From assembly GCA_021851405.1 (NCBI GenBank), contig JAJZDW010000024.1, positions 1 to 57,667 on the forward strand: a stretch of 57,667 nucleotides of DNA. The letters run 5' to 3'. The notes beneath the pieces are model-generated. The model saw only the letters and a list, made by a program, of their open reading frames with translations, was not told the origin of the DNA and searched no databases. The position numbers were made by a program, and so were the translations under genes. Of this stretch, positions 26,002-34,932 are shown piece by piece. Each line of letters starts with the position of its first letter. Positions within the stretch are counted from its first letter, which is position 1. Origin of the DNA: Pseudomonadota bacterium (GTDB taxonomy: Bacteria > Pseudomonadota > Gammaproteobacteria > Steroidobacterales > Steroidobacteraceae).

Positions 26002-26025
26002 GGCGCCTAGGGTAGCTTAGGCGCC
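26002..26025 (+). terminator. stem-loop at the end of the lipid operon
   Basis: Perfect arms GGCGCCTA (26002-26009) and TAGGCGCC (26018-26025) with an eight-base loop, 37 bases past the lipocalin stop and before the next gene. A terminator is likely from position, though no T-run follows. Confidence 0.6.
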
Positions 26026-26049
26026 CGAATCGTCCCTGCGGGGTGTGCC

Positions 26050-26757
26050 GTGAAGAAGACATCGCTTGCATCGTTTGGGGTCTGCCTGCTCGCCGCCGGC
26101 GTGCTGGCGGGGTGCAGTTCGCCGAATGCCGACTGGCAGAAGGCCTCGGCGCAGGGCACCGTGGCCGCCTACCGCAGCTTCATCCAGCACCACCCCGACG
26201 ACCCGCGGGTGCAGCAGGCGCGCAACCGCATCGAATCCCTGCAGGACCAGCACGCCTGGCAGAGCGCCAAGAGCGCCGGCACCGTGCAGTCCTACCAGCA
26301 GTATCTGGCGCAGTACCCGAACGGGGCGTACACGGCCGAGGCCCAGGGTGCGCTGACGAGCCTGAAGGAAGCGAGCGCCTGGCAGAGCGCCAAGAGCGCC
26401 GGGACGGTGGCCGCCTACGAGGCGTTCGTCAGCCAGTTCCCCAGTGCGACCGAAGCGAGCAAGGCGCAGGCTGCCATCGACAAGCTGGCCGGCTTCCAGG
26501 TCGAACTCGGCCGCTACCGCACGGCCAGCGCGGCAAGCACCGCGGCCCAGCAGCTGAAGACCCGCTTCGCGAGTCTGCTCACCCAGGTGCAGGTGATCGC
26601 GCCGTCCGGTACCCACAAGCTGACGACCCTGCGCTCCCAGCAAATGAGCCACGCGGCTGCACTTGCCGCCTGCGCCACGCTGCGCCGGGCGCACCAGAGC
26701 TGCTCGGTGGTCAAGATCCAGGCGAAGTCCGGCGGTCTGAGCCTCTCCGGACTGTAA
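26050..26757 (+). CDS. repeat lipoprotein with a possible C-terminal SPOR-like domain
   Basis: A 235-residue lipoprotein from a GTG start: signal with lipobox LAGC (C22), then three repeats of about 40 residues built on (A)DWQKASAQGTV or AWQSAKSAGTV followed by YxxFxxxxP, a TPR-like helical pattern. The last 75 residues (FQVELGRYRTASAASTAAQQL to VVKIQA) resemble a SPOR domain, which binds denuded peptidoglycan glycan strands. The second and third repeats share 27 identical bases, suggesting recent duplication. It follows the lipid operon but behind a hairpin, so it is probably transcribed separately. Its 3' end overlaps the outer-membrane factor gene on the other strand by 47 bases. Confidence 0.8.
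   Translation: MKKTSLASFGVCLLAAGVLAGCSSPNADWQKASAQGTVAAYRSFIQHHPDDPRVQQARNRIESLQDQHAWQSAKSAGTVQSYQQYLAQYPNGAYTAEAQGALTSLKEASAWQSAKSAGTVAAYEAFVSQFPSATEASKAQAAIDKLAGFQVELGRYRTASAASTAAQQLKTRFASLLTQVQVIAPSGTHKLTTLRSQQMSHAAALAACATLRRAHQSCSVVKIQAKSGGLSLSGL
26253..26402 (+). repeat. direct repeat inside the lipoprotein gene
   Basis: The 27 bases at 26253-26279 recur exactly at 26376-26402, 123 bases (41 codons) apart and in frame. They encode the AWQSAKSAG core of successive protein repeats. The first repeat copy (about 26130) has diverged. Confidence 0.85.
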
Positions 26758-28234
26758 CGGCGGCGTCCGATCCGGCGGCCGTCACCCGGCCGCCGGCCGC
26801 CAGCATCAGAGTGATGGTATCGAGATACTGGCGATGCTCGGCGGCCAGCAGTCCGAGTTGCGCCCGCTCGCGCTGACGCTGTGCATCGAGGACCGGCAGA
26901 AGGCCGGAGTTGCCCGCCTGGTAGCTCGCCCGTTCCAGGTGCACCCGCCGGCGCGAGAGCGCGAGCGCCCGGTGTTCCGCGGCGCGCAGTTGCGCATCGT
27001 GACGCAGCGCATCGAGCGCATCGGCCACCTGGCCGAAGGCACTGATCACCACCTGCTGGTACAGCTCGGCGCGCTCATGCAGCGCATCGAGTGCCGCGCG
27101 CCGCTCGGCATGCAGCTTTCCGCCCTCGTACAGCGGCGCGGTGAGGCCCGAGATCAACGACCAGGCGAGCGAGCTGGCATCGAACAGGTGCTGCGGCCGC
27201 AGCGCCTCTTCGCTCAGCGTTGCGCTCAGCGTGATCTGCGGATACAGCTTCGCGGTCGCGATGCCGACCGCGGCGGTCGCGGCCCGCAGCTGCGCCTCGG
27301 CGGCGAGGATGTCCGGACGGCGCTTGAGCAACCGTGACGGCAGCGCGACCGGCACCTGTGACGGCAGGCGAATCTCGCTAAGCTCGAGATCGGGACGGCG
27401 CCAGGCCGCCGGCGTGCGCCCGAGCAACACGGCGAGCGCATGCCGCGCGACGCTCAGACGCTGGTACAGCGGCGGCAGCAGCGTGGCGTCGCTGGCGAGC
27501 TGGGTCTGCGCGGTGAGGACGTCGAGGCGCGGCACGGATCCGGCGGCGACCGACGCGCGCACGAGCTTCAGGTTCACACGATCCTCGCGCAGCAGGTTGC
27601 GCACGGCGCGGATTTCGGCGTGGGCCGTGGCGATGTCGAGCGCCTCGGCGACCACCTGTCCGCTGAGCATCAGCCGCGTGGCGGCGAGTTCGCTGCGCTG
27701 ATACTGTTCGGCGGCGCGCGCCTCCTCGACGCTGCGGCGGACCTCGCCGAGATAATCGAGCTGATACGCGACGCTGACGCCACCGGCGATGTAGCTGAAC
27801 GGCGCGAACGCGTCCGGACCGAGAAATTCCGCGCCGTACTTCTGCCGCCCGGCCCCGGCATTGAAGCGGATGTGCGCAGCGCGCCCCGCGGCGCCCACCG
27901 TCACCCCTTCGCGTGACTGCTGAAGTGCCGCCTGCGCGGCCGCGACGTCATGATTGTCGGCGAGTGCGGTGCGCACCAGAGCATCGAGCTGCGGGGAGCG
28001 AAACAGCTGCCACCACGGCCCGCTCGCGCCGGCACCGAGCGCTGCGTGCTCCCGATACGCACCCACCGCGGCATGCTCGCCACGCACCTGCTCGCCCCTG
28101 GGACGATAGTGTTCACCGGCCGGCACCGTTGGGCGATGAAAGGCCGGTCCCACCGCGCAGCCGCCGAGCCCGGCCGCCGCTGCCGCGATGAGCAGGCAGC
28201 GTCCGAGGCGAACATACTTTGCGGCGCGTGCCAT
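26711..28234 (-). CDS. NodT-family outer-membrane efflux lipoprotein
   Basis: Outer-membrane channel of 507 residues with a lipoprotein signal (lipobox LGGC, around residue 26) and the family start AVGPAFHRPTVP. Two structural repeats, each with long alpha-helical segments rich in Ala, Arg and Leu, match TolC/OprM-like factors. I use the ATG at 28234 (GGAG seven bases upstream) rather than the adjacent GTG at 28237. It is the last gene of the MarR-EmrA-EmrB operon, lying directly after emrB, and should complete that pump. The RND pump at 4938-9126 lacks its own channel and could also use it. Its 3' end runs 47 bases into the convergent lipoprotein gene. Confidence 0.93.
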   Translation of the reverse strand: MARAAKYVRLGRCLLIAAAAAGLGGCAVGPAFHRPTVPAGEHYRPRGEQVRGEHAAVGAYREHAALGAGASGPWWQLFRSPQLDALVRTALADNHDVAAAQAALQQSREGVTVGAAGRAAHIRFNAGAGRQKYGAEFLGPDAFAPFSYIAGGVSVAYQLDYLGEVRRSVEEARAAEQYQRSELAATRLMLSGQVVAEALDIATAHAEIRAVRNLLREDRVNLKLVRASVAAGSVPRLDVLTAQTQLASDATLLPPLYQRLSVARHALAVLLGRTPAAWRRPDLELSEIRLPSQVPVALPSRLLKRRPDILAAEAQLRAATAAVGIATAKLYPQITLSATLSEEALRPQHLFDASSLAWSLISGLTAPLYEGGKLHAERRAALDALHERAELYQQVVISAFGQVADALDALRHDAQLRAAEHRALALSRRRVHLERASYQAGNSGLLPVLDAQRQRERAQLGLLAAEHRQYLDTITLMLAAGGRVTAAGSDAAVTVRRGSDRRTSPGS

Positions 28235-28238
28235 CACA

Positions 28239-29762
28239 CTACTCCATGACCAGCGGTTCTTCGCTTGAGCTGCGAGCGCGCCGCGGCTTCAACAGAAGCA
28301 GCAGCGGAAACAGCGAAAGCGTCATCACGAACATCAGTTTGAAATCGTCGTTGTAGGCGATCATGCGCGCCTGACGCGTCACGAGTGCGTTGAGCGCGGA
28401 CAGCCCGGCGATCGAGGTGAAGCTGAACGGGGCGTGCAGCTGGATCTGCGCCCCGTAGGGCACGATGTGCGACGCCAGCCGTTCGTGCATGACCTGGGTG
28501 TTGCGCGTCAGCAAGGCGCTGGTCGCGGCGATGCCGACGCTGCTGCCGATGTTTCGCAGCAGGTTGTACACGGCGGTGCCCTCGGAGCGCAACTTTGGCG
28601 CCAAGGTGGAAAAGGCGACCGTCGTCATGGTGACGTAGGTCAATCCGATGCCAAGACCCTGCATGAAGGTCACGCCCCAGATCAGCGACTGCGGCATCTG
28701 AGTGGAAAAATAGCTCGCCATGTTCCACAGCGACAGCGAGGCAATCGATAGACCGACACCGATGAGGAGGCGCGGGTCGAACTTCTCCATCAACCGCCCG
28801 GCGAGGAACATCGCCACGAAGCTTCCGAAGCCGCGCGGCGCCATGGCGATGCCGGTCGTGAGCACCGGATAGCCGAGCAGATCTTCCAGCAACGGCGGCA
28901 GCAGAGCAAGGGTCGCAAACAGCACCATGCTGACCACGACGATGAGGATATTGCCGGCGTTGAAATTGCGGTCGCGAAACAGGCTGGGACTGACGAACGG
29001 CTCGCGCGCCGAGAAGGTATGCACGAGGAACCAGTACAGACCGAGGACGGCAAGCCCCATCTCGACCCAGATCTCGGTCGAGCCGAACCAGTCCTTGAGC
29101 GAGCCCCGATCGAGCATGATCTGCAACGCACCGACCGCGAGACTCAGGGTGGCGAAACCGAAGAAGTCGAACGAGGACTTGCGCTTCTGCGTCTCGCGCA
29201 GGTAGGTCATGATGCCGATCGCCGAGAGGATGCCGAACGGTACGTTGATGTAGAACACCCACCGCCAGCTGTAACTGTCGGTGAGCCAGCCGCCGAGCAC
29301 CGGGGCGAGCATCGGGCCGAGCACCACGCCCTGTCCCCAGAGCGCCATCGCCCGCCCGTGTCGCTCGGGCGGATTGATATCGAGCAGCACCGCTTGGGAG
29401 AGCGGCACGAGTCCGGCACTGAATCCGCCCTGAAGCAGACGAAAGAGCACGATCTGATCGATGGTCTGCGCCATGCCGCACAGCGCCGAGGTCACCGTGA
29501 AGCCGAGCACGGAGATCAGCAACACGTTCTTGCGGCCGAACCGGCCGGCGAGCCACCCGGACAGCGGCGTGACGATCGCCGCCGCCACGATGTAGGAGGT
29601 CAACACCCAATCCATCTGATCGATCGTCGCGGACATGGAGCCGCCAATGTGCGGCAGCGCGACGTTGGCGATGGTCGTGTCGACCGATTGCAGAATCGTT
29701 GCCAAGGTCACCGCAATGGTGATCGGCACACGGTGGATCCTGTCGTGTTCAGCATCGGTCAT
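28239..29762 (-). CDS. emrB: EmrB-like DHA2-family drug exporter (MFS)
   Basis: A 507-residue inner-membrane transporter with about 14 helices, the size of EmrB/QacA proteins. Features include the DHA2 start ILQSVDTTIANVALPHIGG, the first-loop motif GWLAGRFGRKNVLL, and the helix-5 antiporter motif GVVLGPMLAPVLGGWLTD. It exports hydrophobic compounds in exchange for protons. It lies 12 bases downstream of emrA and is followed at once by the channel gene. Substrate is not predictable. Confidence 0.94.
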   Translation of the reverse strand: MTDAEHDRIHRVPITIAVTLATILQSVDTTIANVALPHIGGSMSATIDQMDWVLTSYIVAAAIVTPLSGWLAGRFGRKNVLLISVLGFTVTSALCGMAQTIDQIVLFRLLQGGFSAGLVPLSQAVLLDINPPERHGRAMALWGQGVVLGPMLAPVLGGWLTDSYSWRWVFYINVPFGILSAIGIMTYLRETQKRKSSFDFFGFATLSLAVGALQIMLDRGSLKDWFGSTEIWVEMGLAVLGLYWFLVHTFSAREPFVSPSLFRDRNFNAGNILIVVVSMVLFATLALLPPLLEDLLGYPVLTTGIAMAPRGFGSFVAMFLAGRLMEKFDPRLLIGVGLSIASLSLWNMASYFSTQMPQSLIWGVTFMQGLGIGLTYVTMTTVAFSTLAPKLRSEGTAVYNLLRNIGSSVGIAATSALLTRNTQVMHERLASHIVPYGAQIQLHAPFSFTSIAGLSALNALVTRQARMIAYNDDFKLMFVMTLSLFPLLLLLKPRRARSSSEEPLVME

Positions 29763-29774
29763 CGCGGCGGCGCT

Positions 29775-30869
29775 TCAACCTGAGGCGGACGCGGAGTGCT
29801 GGCGCGCAGCCGGCCCCGACTGAGTATCGATCGTCACCGCGGCGCTCAGCCCCGAGCGCACCGGCGGCATGCGCCCCACCAGGCGCAGCCGCACGTCGAG
29901 CCGCTGCACGACCTTGACCCAGTTGCCGGTGGCATTCTGCGGCGGCAGCACGGAGAACTGCGCGCCGGTGCCCGGGGTGATGCTGGAGACGACGGCGTGG
30001 AACGTTTCATCCGGATACGCATCCATGCTCACGGTCGCCGTGTCGCCCGGGCGGATGTGGGTGAGCTGATTTTCCTTGTAGTCCGCCTCGATCCACACGT
30101 CGCGCGTGGAGACGAGGACGAACGCCGGGGTCGCGAGCGGCAGGTAGCCGCCGACCTGCAGGTGATTCACTTCCGTCACGATGCCTTCCGTGGGGGCGCG
30201 CACCGTGGTGTAGGACAGCTTAAGCAGCGCACGATCGAGCAGCGCCTGCGCCTCGGCGACCTGGGGATGCTGGCGCACCGGCAGCGCCGGGTTGCCGCCG
30301 AGGCGGGCGAGCACGGCCTCGATCTGCTGCTGTGCGGCGCTGACCGCGGCCTGCGACTGCTGCACGGCCAAGCGGGCCCGATCGAATTGCGACGTCGAGG
30401 ACACGCCGATCTTCAGCAGCCGCTCGCGACGCAGAAGTTCGCGCCGTGCATACGCCTGACGGCTCTGGGCCGAGTTCAGCGCCGCAAGGTCGGCGCGGTA
30501 GTCCGCCTCGAGCGCGCGCACGGTCAGACGTGCGGCGGCCAACCGGGCGCGCGCCGCGGCGACCGCGATGCGCAGCCGCCGCGGATCGAGCCGGAAGAGC
30601 ACCTGCCCTTGTTTCACCCGTTCGTTGTCGTGGACATCCACCTGAACGACGCGTCCGGAAACGTCCGCACTGATCTGCACCTCGGCGGCACGCAGATACG
30701 CATCGTCGGTCGACTGGTAGCGGCCGCTCGTGAGATAGAGATACACGGCCCCGGCGACCACGATCGCCGGCACGCCCCACAGGAGCGGGCGGCGCAGACG
30801 TTCGCGCAGCGGCCGGGTCGCGGGCGTGGATGCGTGCTCGGACGGGGCGTCGCGCCCGGAATCGTTCAT
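29775..30869 (-). CDS. emrA: EmrA-like membrane fusion protein (HlyD family)
   Basis: Periplasmic adaptor of 364 residues. One N-terminal membrane helix (PLLWGVPAIVVAGAVYLYL) is followed by the lipoyl half-motif DDAYLRAAEVQISADVSGRV, a long coiled-coil hairpin (about 100-200) and a second lipoyl half with TVRAPTEGIVTEVNHLQVGGYL. The ATG at 30869 overlaps the marR stop (ATGA), which fixes the start. It connects EmrB to the NodT-type channel. Confidence 0.93.
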   Translation of the reverse strand: MNDSGRDAPSEHASTPATRPLRERLRRPLLWGVPAIVVAGAVYLYLTSGRYQSTDDAYLRAAEVQISADVSGRVVQVDVHDNERVKQGQVLFRLDPRRLRIAVAAARARLAAARLTVRALEADYRADLAALNSAQSRQAYARRELLRRERLLKIGVSSTSQFDRARLAVQQSQAAVSAAQQQIEAVLARLGGNPALPVRQHPQVAEAQALLDRALLKLSYTTVRAPTEGIVTEVNHLQVGGYLPLATPAFVLVSTRDVWIEADYKENQLTHIRPGDTATVSMDAYPDETFHAVVSSITPGTGAQFSVLPPQNATGNWVKVVQRLDVRLRLVGRMPPVRSGLSAAVTIDTQSGPAARQHSASASG

Positions 30870-31363
30870 CGGTTGGACCTCGTGGACCTGCGCCCGGCAT
30901 CGGGCGCGCAAGACTCATCGACCGGCAGCGGCGGGAGCTCCGTCAGATTCGCGTGCACACGCTCGAGTAGCCGCATCAGCTGCGCCCGCTCCTCGCTCGA
31001 GAGCCCCTGCAGCATCTCCGCGCGCGTCTCGGTGATCAGCCGCCAGATCTGCTCGAGCACGGGGAGCGCCTCGGCGGTGAGCCAGAGGGTGTGCGCGCGC
31101 CGGTCGGCCGGATCGAAGCGCCGCTGCACCCAGCCGTCGGCCTCCATGCGATCGAGGATGCGCACCAGCGTCATCGGGTCGACGTCCGAGAGTTCGGCGA
31201 GCCGCTTCTGGCTCACCCCCTCGTTGCTCTGCAGATGAATCAGCGCGCGGCACTGGGGCAGCGTCAGTGCGAGCGCCTGGGCGCGCTCCTCGAAGCGCCG
31301 CGTGTAGCGGCGGCTGACGTCCTTGAACAGGAAGCCCAATTGGCGAAATTGATCGATGGTCAT
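30866..31363 (-). CDS. MarR-family repressor of the efflux operon
   Basis: A 165-residue winged-helix regulator. The DNA-binding part reads LPQCRALIHLQSNEGVSQKRLAELSDVDPMTLVRILDRMEADGWVQRRFDPADRRAHTLWLT, in pieces the typical MarR pattern with the wing DPADRRAH. Such proteins usually repress their own operon until a phenolic or drug ligand binds. It is the first gene of marR-emrA-emrB-channel, and an AT-rich nested palindrome stands 8-50 bases before its start, giving a clear autoregulation model comparable to EmrR. Confidence 0.92.
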   Translation of the reverse strand: MTIDQFRQLGFLFKDVSRRYTRRFEERAQALALTLPQCRALIHLQSNEGVSQKRLAELSDVDPMTLVRILDRMEADGWVQRRFDPADRRAHTLWLTAEALPVLEQIWRLITETRAEMLQGLSSEERAQLMRLLERVHANLTELPPLPVDESCAPDAGRRSTRSNR

Positions 31364-31370
31364 ATGTAAA

Positions 31371-31412
31371 GAGATAATATTTTACCGCTATAATATCAAT
31401 TGATATTATCTC
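31371..31412. promoter_or_regulatory. palindromic MarR operator and promoter region
   Basis: A perfect 20-base palindrome, ATAATATCAATTGATATTAT (31390-31409), is nested with a second inverted repeat, GAGATAATAT (31371-31380) and ATATTATCTC (31403-31412). It is strikingly AT-rich in GC-rich DNA and lies between marR and the divergent DksA-like gene, so both could be controlled from it. Confidence 0.8.
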
Positions 31413-31492
31413 CCGCAATGCGCTCGCTCTGCGGCAGCCCGCTGCGCCGCGCGTAGAATGGGACGCTCGGGCAACGATTCGGAGTGCAGACG

Positions 31493-31756
31493 ATGGCCAC
31501 CGGCTGGGCCGGCGATGGCGCCGTGCAGGATCAGATTGATGCGACCGTGACCGACGCGATCGAGCGCGCCCGCGCCCGGCTCGCGCAGGGGCCGGGACTG
31601 ACGCATTGCGCGGAGTGCGGCGAGCCGATTCCGCCGCAGCGCCAGCAGGCGGTCCCCGGCGTGCGCCTGTGTCTGGCCTGCCAAAGCGCCCGCGACGAGG
31701 CGGCGGTGTTCAGCGGCTACAACCGCCGCGGCAGCAAGGACAGCCAGCTGCGCTGA
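31493..31756 (+). CDS. DksA/TraR zinc-finger protein, YbiI type
   Basis: An 87-residue protein with a C4 zinc finger, HCAECGEPIP and VRLCLACQ (pattern CXXC-X17-CXXC). The start MATGWAGDGAVQ and the end YNRRGSKDSQLR closely follow E. coli YbiI. ATG at 31493 has GGAG eight bases upstream; another ATG lies nine bases earlier. Relatives bind RNA polymerase through its secondary channel, but YbiI itself has no settled function, and the DksA coiled-coil tip acids are not obvious here. It is divergent from marR. Confidence 0.9.
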   Translation: MATGWAGDGAVQDQIDATVTDAIERARARLAQGPGLTHCAECGEPIPPQRQQAVPGVRLCLACQSARDEAAVFSGYNRRGSKDSQLR

Positions 31757-31844
31757 GCAGCTCGGGGTTCCCCGGCCGATAGCCCTGGCGTAACCTGCAC
31801 GATAATGAGCCGCACCGGTGCGGCCGCCAGTATCGGGGACGCCG

Positions 31845-34172
31845 TTGAATCCGAATGTACGTGATTTCTGTCGCTGCGCGCTGCTCGTCTGCGCCGCAGC
31901 GCTGCCCGCCCGAGCCGCCCTCGCCCAGGGCCGCCATCTGAGCACGCAGGACTACGCCCGCGCCGCGCAGTTCATGCCCTACGCAACGGCACCGCTCGTC
32001 GATGATGACGTCGAGCACGTGCACTGGCTTGCGGGCGACCGATTCTGGTTCATCGCACATGATGCCGGCGGCGATCACTACCGCATCATGGACGCGGCCA
32101 GCGGCAAGGTCGCCGCGGCATTCAACCGCATCAAGCTCGCCGCCGCACTCGGCAATGCCGTGGGCAAACCGGTCGATGCGGCCAAGCTCGGCATCACTGC
32201 CATCAAAATCGTGCACGGCCAGCTGCAAGTGACCCGCGCCGGCAAACACTTCATCTGCGATCTGAGCGGCGTCGGACACTGCACCGCCGCCGCACCGGGC
32301 GCGCACGCGCCGGGCATTCTCTCGCCGAACGGCAAATACCGTGCGTTCATCCGCCATTGGAACCTCTGGGTGCGCAACGTGCACTCCGGCAAGGAGCGCC
32401 AGCTGACGTTCGACGGAGTGAAGAACTTCGGCTATGCCACCGACAATGCCGGCTGGCTGCGCTCGAAGCGCCCCGTGCTGAACTGGTCACCGGATTCGCG
32501 CCGGATCGCCACCTACCAGCAGGATCAGCGCAAGGTCGGCGATATGTACCTGGTGAGCGCCGCGATCGGACATCCCAAGCTGCAGAAATGGAAATACCCG
32601 CTGCCCGGGGACACGCATGTCTTCATGATCGACCCGGTGATCATCGACGTGGCGAGTGGGCACGTGGTCCGGCTGCAGATGCCGCCCGAACAGCGGCTCT
32701 CGAGCCTGTGCGATGACATCAGCTGCCAGAACAATGGCCACTGGGACGACCTCGAGTGGGCCCCGGACGGCAAGACGCTGGCACTGGTGAGCACCTCGCG
32801 CAACCGCCACCATGAATGGCTCCGCGTCGCCAACGCGCGCACCGGCGCGGTGCGCACGGTATTCGAATACAGCACTGCCAAGTACTACCAGAGCGGCATC
32901 GGCGCGGTCGACTGGCGCTATCTGCCGCGGTCCCACCAGGTCCTCTGGTACAGCTCGCGCAGCGGCTGGGGCAACCTGGATCTCTACAGCCTCGAGAGCG
33001 GCAAACTCGAACGGCCGGTCACCACCGGACGCGGCGATGTCACGCAGGTGCTGCATGTGGATCGGCGCACCGGCACGGTCTGGTTCCGCGCCGTCGGCCG
33101 CATTGCGGGCATCAACCCGTACTACGAGCAACTCTGGAAGGGAACTCTCGCCGGCGGCCCCCCGAAGCTACTCACGCCGCGCGATTGCGACAATCTGATC
33201 AGCATGTCGCCGGACGGGAAGTACTTCGTCGACAGCTGCTCGACCCCGCAGCGTGCCCCGGTCACGACTCTGCGCTCGGCGGCCACGGGACGGATCATCG
33301 CGACCGTCGCACGCGCCAATCTCACGCGGCTGCGCGCCATCGGTTGGCGAGCACCGCAGCAGATCGTCGTCACGGCACGCAATGGCCACACCAAACTCTA
33401 CGGTCTGCTGTTCAAGCCGACGAACTTCGATCCGCACAAAAAATACCCGATCGTCGATTACGTGTACCCCGGACCGCAGATCGGCTCGGTGTTCACGTTC
33501 CGCTTCGAGCCTTCCGACTACGACAATCAGGCACTGGCAGAGCTCGGCTTCATCGTCATCGCCGTCGACGGCATGGGCACCCCGTACCGCTCGAGGCACT
33601 TCCAGCGCTACTGGTACGGCGACATGGGCGACAACACCCTGCCGGACCAGATCGCCGCCATCCGTCAGCTCGCACAACGTTACCCGTGGATCGATCTGGG
33701 CCGGGTCGGCATCTGGGGGCACTCCGGCGGGGGCAACGCCGCGACGGATGCGATGTTCCGTTACCCGGATTTCTTCAAAGTCGGCTGGGCCGAGAGCGGC
33801 AACCAGGACAACCGGGACTATGAGAATGACTGGGGCGAGCTTTATCAGGGGCTGCTGAAGCGCAACGCGAACGGAACGACCAACTACGACAACCAGGCCA
33901 ATGAGCTGCTGGCGGGGCATCTGCGCGGCCATCTGATGCTCACCTACGGCACGCTCGATGACAATGTGCCGCCGGAGAACACCCAGATCGTCGTCGAGGC
34001 GCTGATCAAGGCGAACCGGCCGTTCGACATGATCGCGATTCCGAACGTGCGGCACGGTTACGGCTATGCGACGCCGTACATCACGCTGCGCCGCTGGGAT
34101 TACTTCGTGCGCTATCTGGCCGGCAACACGCCGCCGAAGCATTTCGCGCTCAAGCCCTGGCCCTGGCGCTGA
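31845..34172 (+). CDS. secreted DPP-IV-like serine peptidase (S9 family)
   Basis: A prolyl-oligopeptidase-family enzyme of about 775 residues with a signal peptide (CALLVCAAALPARAALAQ), an eight-bladed propeller domain, and a C-terminal hydrolase domain. The nucleophile is in GHSGGGN (about S627), the acid in GTLDDNVPP and the histidine in NVRHGYG. It should cleave dipeptides from peptide N termini after Pro or Ala in the periplasm. I chose the TTG at 31845 with GGGGA upstream because an in-frame GTG at 31818 lies inside a palindrome and lacks a ribosome site. There are no operon partners. Confidence 0.9.
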   Translation: MNPNVRDFCRCALLVCAAALPARAALAQGRHLSTQDYARAAQFMPYATAPLVDDDVEHVHWLAGDRFWFIAHDAGGDHYRIMDAASGKVAAAFNRIKLAAALGNAVGKPVDAAKLGITAIKIVHGQLQVTRAGKHFICDLSGVGHCTAAAPGAHAPGILSPNGKYRAFIRHWNLWVRNVHSGKERQLTFDGVKNFGYATDNAGWLRSKRPVLNWSPDSRRIATYQQDQRKVGDMYLVSAAIGHPKLQKWKYPLPGDTHVFMIDPVIIDVASGHVVRLQMPPEQRLSSLCDDISCQNNGHWDDLEWAPDGKTLALVSTSRNRHHEWLRVANARTGAVRTVFEYSTAKYYQSGIGAVDWRYLPRSHQVLWYSSRSGWGNLDLYSLESGKLERPVTTGRGDVTQVLHVDRRTGTVWFRAVGRIAGINPYYEQLWKGTLAGGPPKLLTPRDCDNLISMSPDGKYFVDSCSTPQRAPVTTLRSAATGRIIATVARANLTRLRAIGWRAPQQIVVTARNGHTKLYGLLFKPTNFDPHKKYPIVDYVYPGPQIGSVFTFRFEPSDYDNQALAELGFIVIAVDGMGTPYRSRHFQRYWYGDMGDNTLPDQIAAIRQLAQRYPWIDLGRVGIWGHSGGGNAATDAMFRYPDFFKVGWAESGNQDNRDYENDWGELYQGLLKRNANGTTNYDNQANELLAGHLRGHLMLTYGTLDDNVPPENTQIVVEALIKANRPFDMIAIPNVRHGYGYATPYITLRRWDYFVRYLAGNTPPKHFALKPWPWR

Positions 34173-34182
34173 CCAGCGCTCC

Positions 34183-34932
34183 CTACGGGGCCGCCGCCGC
34201 CGCCGCCAGCAGCTCCTCGAGCGGCGTGCCGGCGGCGCGCTGCGCGGCGAGCTCGGCACGATCCCACACGCGGCGGATCCGCCCCTCGAGCAGCAGCGCA
34301 ACGCGGTCGGCATAGCGCTCGGCGATCTCCAGAGCATGGGTGGCGAGCAGCACCGCGGCCCGCCGCTCGTCAGTCAGGCGTCGCAGGTGACGCTTCAGGA
34401 GCGCCGCGCTGGCCGGATCCAGGCCATTGAACGCCTCATCGAGCACGATCAGGCGTGGCGCACCGATCAGGGCCAGAAGGGTTGCGAGCTTCTGGCGCAT
34501 ACCGAGCGAATAGGTATCCACGTACCGCTCCAGGTGTGCACTCAACGCCAGCGCCTCGGCCAGCTCGAGCACGCCGGGGTCAATCTCGCGCAGCCCCTTG
34601 GCCGCCGCGTACACCTGCAGGCACTGCCGGCCGGTGAGCAAACCCGGCAGGCGCTCCGGCGCGCACCCGTAGCCGAGGGTGCGCTTCGCTCTGGCCGCGT
34701 CCTCGAGTGGCACACCGGACAATTCGATGCGTCCGCTACGCGGGAGCAGCAGCCCGGCGGCCGCGTACAGCAACGTCGATTTACCGCTGCCGTTGGGACC
34801 GAATACGACGCACCACTCCCCGATCGCGATCTGCAGGTCGATCTCGCGCAGCACCGCGTGAGCATCGTACCCGGCCGTGAGCCCGCGGATGCTCAGAGCC
34901 GGTGCGACGGGCTGCATTTCGGTCGTACTCAT
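34183..34932 (-). CDS. ABC transporter ATP-binding protein
   Basis: A 249-residue ATPase with Walker A GPNGSGKST (about residue 43), signature YSLGMRQKLA and Walker B LIVLDEAFNGLDP. The sequence type (LTAGYDAHAVLREIDL start, short C-terminal tail) fits ABC-2-like exporters with a separate membrane protein. ATG at 34932 overlaps the stop of the membrane-protein gene. The in-frame region upstream of 34932 is not used. Substrate unknown. Confidence 0.9.
   Translation of the reverse strand: MSTTEMQPVAPALSIRGLTAGYDAHAVLREIDLQIAIGEWCVVFGPNGSGKSTLLYAAAGLLLPRSGRIELSGVPLEDAARAKRTLGYGCAPERLPGLLTGRQCLQVYAAAKGLREIDPGVLELAEALALSAHLERYVDTYSLGMRQKLATLLALIGAPRLIVLDEAFNGLDPASAALLKRHLRRLTDERRAAVLLATHALEIAERYADRVALLLEGRIRRVWDRAELAAQRAAGTPLEELLAAAAAAP

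Noticed and set aside
28234-29610. Long open frame on the same strand overlapping emrB in another phase
   Set aside because: The EmrB frame has all DHA2 motifs; this one has none and begins inside it.
31809-31824. 16-bp perfect palindrome at the possible GTG start of the S9 peptidase
   Set aside because: Probably just part of the leader or of a terminator for the preceding gene; the TTG start downstream is better supported.
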